From Actinacidiphila acidipaludis (lineage in GTDB: Bacteria; Actinomycetota; Actinomycetes; Streptomycetales; Streptomycetaceae): a DNA stretch of 64,000 nt. The notes beneath the pieces were generated by a model. It had not been told where the DNA came from. It worked only from the letters and a program-made list of their open reading frames with translations, and did not search any database. Each line of letters starts with the position of its first letter. Position 1 is the first letter of the stretch. Both the position numbers and the translations under genes were made by a program. The DNA is taken from contig NZ_JAINZZ010000040.1 in assembly GCF_019890725.1 (NCBI RefSeq), positions 1 to 64,000 on the forward strand. Direction: 5' to 3'. This document shows, in pieces, positions 61,128-64,000 of the stretch.

Positions 61128-62144
61128 ATGACTGTCGCCATCGCGCCGCTGACCGCCGAGCACATACCCCTGGCCGCGCAGCGGTACGACCGCTGGTTCG
61201 CCCGCGCCCGCCGCCCCCCGTCGCAGCGGTCCTGGCTGGCCGACGGGCCGGTGCGCGGCGAGGAACTCCTCGGCAAGCTCCAGTCCGCCCCGGGTCTGGA
61301 GGCGTGCCGGGCGCTGGACTCCGAGGGCGCCCTCATCGGGCACCTGGCCGCGCTGCCGGTCGACATCGCCCCGGACAACCCGGCCGCCCTGCGCAGCCAC
61401 CCGCACTCCGCCCTGGTCCCGCACGGCGGCCACGCGCTGCCGTCCGGCCGGGAGAGCGAGGTGCTGCGGGCGCTGTACGCCCGGGTCTCCGAACGCCTGG
61501 TCGCCGACCGGCGGCTGGTCCACTACGTCGACGTGCCCGCCGGGGAGCAGGCCACCGCGCCGTGGTCCGATCTGGGCTTCGGGCGCGAGCTGGTGCACGG
61601 TCTGATGGCGGTGCGGGCCCGGGGCCGGCAGCCGCGCGGAGTGGGCGGGCTGGCCATCCGGCGGGCGGGTCCCGGCGATCTGCCCCAGATCGGCCGGATG
61701 GCCGCCGAGTCCTCCCGCGGGCAGCGCGGGCCGGGGATGTTCCAGCCCCAGCCGGAGGCCGCGCTGGCCGCGCTGCGCCTGCGCTACACCGACGCCCTGG
61801 CCGACCCGCGCTGCGGCGCCTGGATCGCGTCGCGGCGAGGCGAGGAGATCGGCATGGTGCTGCTGGTGCCCGCCGCGCCGGGCCCGGTCGTCCCCGAGTC
61901 GTGCGTGGAACTGATGGAGGCGTTCGTGGAGCCGGCCGCCCGCGGCGAGGGCATCTCCCGGGTGCTGCTGGCCACGGCGCTGGCCTGGGCCTACGACAAC
62001 GGCTATCGCTACATCTCGGCCCGCTGGCACTCCGCGAGCCCGCTCGCGGCCGGGCACTGGCCGGGCGTCGGCTTCCGGCCGGTGGCATACCGGCTCAGCC
62101 GGACCCTGGACGCCCGGATCGGCGGGACGCCGGGGACGTACTGA
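61128..62144 (+). CDS. GNAT-family N-acetyltransferase
   Basis: A 338-aa protein with two GNAT-like halves. The C-terminal half has the usual acetyl-CoA loop in a variant form (EPAARGEGISRVLLATALAW near 270-290) and ends in SARWHSASPLAAGHWPGVGF. The N-terminal half is more divergent. The target is unknown; tandem GNATs of this size acetylate amines or proteins. The ATG at 61128 follows TAGCGT by 11 nt, and no ribosome binding site is evident, so the gene may be leaderless or weakly translated. Confidence 0.8.
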   Translation: MTVAIAPLTAEHIPLAAQRYDRWFARARRPPSQRSWLADGPVRGEELLGKLQSAPGLEACRALDSEGALIGHLAALPVDIAPDNPAALRSHPHSALVPHGGHALPSGRESEVLRALYARVSERLVADRRLVHYVDVPAGEQATAPWSDLGFGRELVHGLMAVRARGRQPRGVGGLAIRRAGPGDLPQIGRMAAESSRGQRGPGMFQPQPEAALAALRLRYTDALADPRCGAWIASRRGEEIGMVLLVPAAPGPVVPESCVELMEAFVEPAARGEGISRVLLATALAWAYDNGYRYISARWHSASPLAAGHWPGVGFRPVAYRLSRTLDARIGGTPGTY

Positions 62145-62524
62145 CGCCCGATCGCCGGTCGGCCCGGTCGCGTGCGCGGGGCCCACTTGCCACTTAGTCG
62201 ACAAACCGCCAAATTGTCGTTCACATCAGGCATTTCGGGGTGACCTGCATCACCTGCGCGTATTGGCGTGATGGGCATCACTCGGTCAACACGGTCCGAT
62301 GTCCGGAGAACACCCGCTGTTTCCGATCCGGGCGATTTGTCACCGCATGGCGCGTGGATGGGCACCCACCGTGAGCCGCCCGGACACGCAGTGCTCGTCA
62401 GGGTGTGACGAGGAGTCACCGGCCCCCGCGCCGCCCGGCGGTGGGCGGCCGGCGCTGGTTGCCCGCCGATCGAGGAGTCCTTTAGCTTCGCTCTCCGGCG
62501 GGCCAGGTGCCCGCGAACCCTTCC
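62145..62524. other. Gene-free region before the c-di-AMP riboswitch
   Basis: No supported gene. 62180-62300 is AT-richer than average (TTAGTCGACAAACCGCCAAA, ATTGTCGTTCACATCAGGCA) and likely holds the promoter for the LysM/M23 transcript. No clear -35/-10 pair at standard spacing stood out. Confidence 0.5.
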
Positions 62525-62700
62525 TCGGGCGGATCGCCGAATCCTGCCACCGCCCGGACACGGAACAGTCGAGCACCTACACGGCAGGAGCGGGGGACCC
62601 AGGTAAGCCGCCGTCCGCACACACCGGACGGCTCGGGGTGAAGTCACCACAGCGTGACCGGGCATCTCCTGCCCGAACCCGACAGCTCACCTCGCAGGCG
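62525..62700 (+). promoter_or_regulatory. c-di-AMP riboswitch (ydaO type)
   Basis: The conserved blocks of the ydaO class are present in order: GCCGAATCCTGCC, CGGCAGGAGCGGGGGACCCA, GGGGTGAAG, GGGCATCTCCTGCCCGAACC and CGACAGCTCACC. It lies directly before a LysM/M23 cell-wall hydrolase gene, a known arrangement in streptomycetes. High c-di-AMP should turn the gene off. Boundaries are approximate. Confidence 0.93.
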
Positions 62701-62719
62701 TAGGAGAAGGAACGCCCGC

Positions 62720-63571
62720 ATGCCCGCCAAGGGACAGCACCGCAAGACCCGTCTGAACCGCCTCACCCGCGTCTGCATCGCGGCCGGCACCGGCGGCGCC
62801 GCCCTCGCGCTGCCGCTGGCCGTCGCCACGCACGCCTCCGCCGCCGAGCCGGCCAAGGCCCCCGCCGTGACCGCGGGCGCCCACGCCAAGGCCGAGACCT
62901 ACACGGTCCGCCACGGCGACACCCTGTCGTCGATCGCGACCACGCACCACGTCAAGGGTGGCTGGCACGCGCTGTACAAGGAGAACAAGCAGGTCATCGG
63001 GAAGAACCCGAACCTGATCCGCGTGGGCGAGCGCCTGACGCTGCACGGCCACGCCGCCGTGAAGCCGCTGGCCAAGCCCGCCCCGCAGAAGAGCAGCGCG
63101 CCCGCCCAGAAGAGCTCCGCGAAGACCACCGTCACCGCGCAGAAGGCGTCCGCCACCACCAACACCGGCTGGACCAAGCCGGTCGGCGACGCGGCCATCG
63201 GCACGCCGTACCACCAGGCCGGTTCCAACTGGTCCAGTGGTTACCACACCGGCGTGGACTTCCTGGTGTGGTCCGGCACCCCGGTGCACTCGGTCGCGGC
63301 CGGCACCGTCGTGCACGCGGGTGCCGACGGCGCCTACGGCAACGACGTGATCATCAAGCACGCCGACGGCAAGTACACCCTGTACGGTCACCTGACCCAG
63401 CCGCTGGTCTCCGAGGGCCAGACCGTGACCGAGGGCCAGGAGATCGGCATCTCCGGCGCCACCGGCAACGTCACCGGCCCGCACCTGCACTTCGAGGTGC
63501 GCACCACGCCGTACTACGGCTCGGACATCGACCCGGTCGCCTACCTGGCGTCGCACGGCGTCACCATCTGA
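62720..63571 (+). CDS. Secreted LysM and M23 peptidoglycan endopeptidase
   Basis: An exported cell-wall hydrolase that should cut peptide cross-links of peptidoglycan. The 283-aa protein has a signal peptide at about 1-44 (cut after SAA), a LysM domain at about 60-108 (TYTVRHGDTLSSIATTHHVK), a Lys/Ser/Ala-rich linker at about 115-150, and an M23 domain with zinc ligands His176 and Asp180 (GYHTGVDF) and His257 (HLHFEV). The ATG at 62720 has a GGAGAAGGAA site. It is controlled by the ydaO riboswitch immediately upstream, linking wall remodelling to c-di-AMP. Confidence 0.94.
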   Translation: MPAKGQHRKTRLNRLTRVCIAAGTGGAALALPLAVATHASAAEPAKAPAVTAGAHAKAETYTVRHGDTLSSIATTHHVKGGWHALYKENKQVIGKNPNLIRVGERLTLHGHAAVKPLAKPAPQKSSAPAQKSSAKTTVTAQKASATTNTGWTKPVGDAAIGTPYHQAGSNWSSGYHTGVDFLVWSGTPVHSVAAGTVVHAGADGAYGNDVIIKHADGKYTLYGHLTQPLVSEGQTVTEGQEIGISGATGNVTGPHLHFEVRTTPYYGSDIDPVAYLASHGVTI

Positions 63572-63613
63572 CACCCGAGCCCGGGGTCAGTACGGCCGCC
63601 CGCGGGCGGCCAC

Positions 63614-63650
63614 CCGTGCCCGTCAGGTCCTCAGGACCGGGCGGGCACAC
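63614..63650. terminator. Hairpin after the M23 gene
   Basis: GTGCCCG...AGGTCC is matched by GGACC...CGGGCAC within a roughly 33-nt span, about 45 bp after the stop codon. Confidence 0.55.
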
Positions 63651-63679
63651 CCCTTTCCGGGAGCGGATCGGGGCGGCCG

Positions 63680-63791
63680 GGGCACTCCGGCCGCCCGAGG
63701 ACCCCGGCTGCCCGAGGACCGCGGCCGCCCGAGACCGCCGGAGCCCCGGGGATCCCGGCCCGCGACCGCCCCCGGCTGCCCGAGGACTCAG
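63680..63791. repeat. Degenerate GGCYGCCCGAGGACC repeats
   Basis: Four imperfect copies of a 15-nt unit (GGCCGCCCGAGGACC, GGCTGCCCGAGGACC and variants) lie between the M23 terminator and the LuxR gene end. Confidence 0.55.
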
Positions 63792-64000
63792 CTACCCGAG
63801 GATCCCGGCGAGCTCCCCGCGCGAGACCACGCCCAGCTTCGGATACGCCTTGTACAGGTGGTAGCCGACCGTCCGCGGGCTGAGGAAGAGCTGCGCGGCG
63901 ATGTCCTTGTTGGAGAGGCCCTGCGCGGCCAGCCGCACGATCTGCGACTCCTGCGGGGTCAGCCCCGCCTCGTCCGCGACCGACCGGGCCCGCGGCGCCG
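63792..64000 (-). CDS. LuxR-type regulator, C-terminal fragment
   Basis: The last 69 codons of a gene that continues beyond the right edge. They form a complete LuxR/GerE HTH: LTPQESQIVRLAAQGLSNKD, then IAAQLFLSPRTVGYHLYKAY and PKLGVVSRGEL. The N-terminal sensor part is outside the window, so it could be a response regulator, a LAL-type or another class. FLSPRTVGYHLYK with its Tyr resembles large LAL-type regulators. Confidence 0.85.
   Translation of the reverse strand, partial: APRARSVADEAGLTPQESQIVRLAAQGLSNKDIAAQLFLSPRTVGYHLYKAYPKLGVVSRGELAGILG

Overview
The window is chromosomal DNA of a very high-GC actinomycete, almost certainly a Streptomyces or close relative in the Streptomycetaceae. 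The signs are the strong G/C bias at third codon positions, many GTG starts, leaderless-looking genes with TANNNT -10 boxes 6-8 nt before the start, a DasR-like control region before a chitinase, a sigma-R type promoter before rbpA, a LysM/M23 gene behind a c-di-AMP (ydaO) riboswitch, and a gene order (def-fmt-rsmB, rpe, rib-his cluster, lnt-ppm, rbpA) that fits Streptomyces core regions. I see no rRNA, tRNA, CRISPR array, prophage or insertion sequence.

0-14.6 kb is mainly housekeeping: a truncated hypothetical gene, def-fmt-rsmB (start and maturation of translation, rRNA methylation), an MmpL-type exporter, rpe, a SorC-family sugar regulator, an orphan barstar, CorA, a cation diffusion facilitator broken by a frameshift, an M50/CBS metalloprotease, a zinc alcohol dehydrogenase and the GuaB1 IMPDH-like enzyme. 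14.6-24 kb is accessory metabolism and regulation: an Lrp regulator, a PRC-barrel/DUF2382 stress protein with a sigma-B type promoter, a lysine 2-monooxygenase pathway pair (davA-davB), a DUF5995 gene divergent from an XRE regulator around a perfect palindrome, and a divergent MFS/ROK pair around another inverted repeat.

24-30.5 kb is one vitamin and amino-acid block: an FMN riboswitch, ribD-ribE-ribM-ribBA-ribH, then hisE-hisG and a PH-domain membrane protein, with ATGA or GTGA overlaps at several junctions. 30.7-33.1 kb carries two translationally coupled CNNM/CorC proteins, followed by a TPR-AAA+ ATPase preceded by a structured element that looks like a small RNA or attenuator. 35.6-45.7 kb has a P-loop kinase, an M24 aminopeptidase, a secreted C39-like protease and a secreted GH18 chitinase (both with DasR-like boxes), a methyltransferase coupled to a PAS-GGDEF-EAL protein, an acyl-CoA dehydrogenase and a small acidic protein.

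46-64 kb holds an alditol-oxidase-like flavoenzyme, an AsnC regulator, an amidohydrolase, a repeat-rich 0.7-kb gap, lnt-ppm (lipoprotein acylation and polyprenol mannosylation), a membrane protein with a channel-like C terminus, fxsA, rbpA, a divergent yczE/mocR pair, a 157-bp tandem duplication between convergent genes, a P-loop ATPase with a small membrane protein, a degenerate uridine-kinase homologue, a GNAT, the riboswitch-controlled cell-wall endopeptidase, and the 3' end of a LuxR-type regulator running off the right edge.
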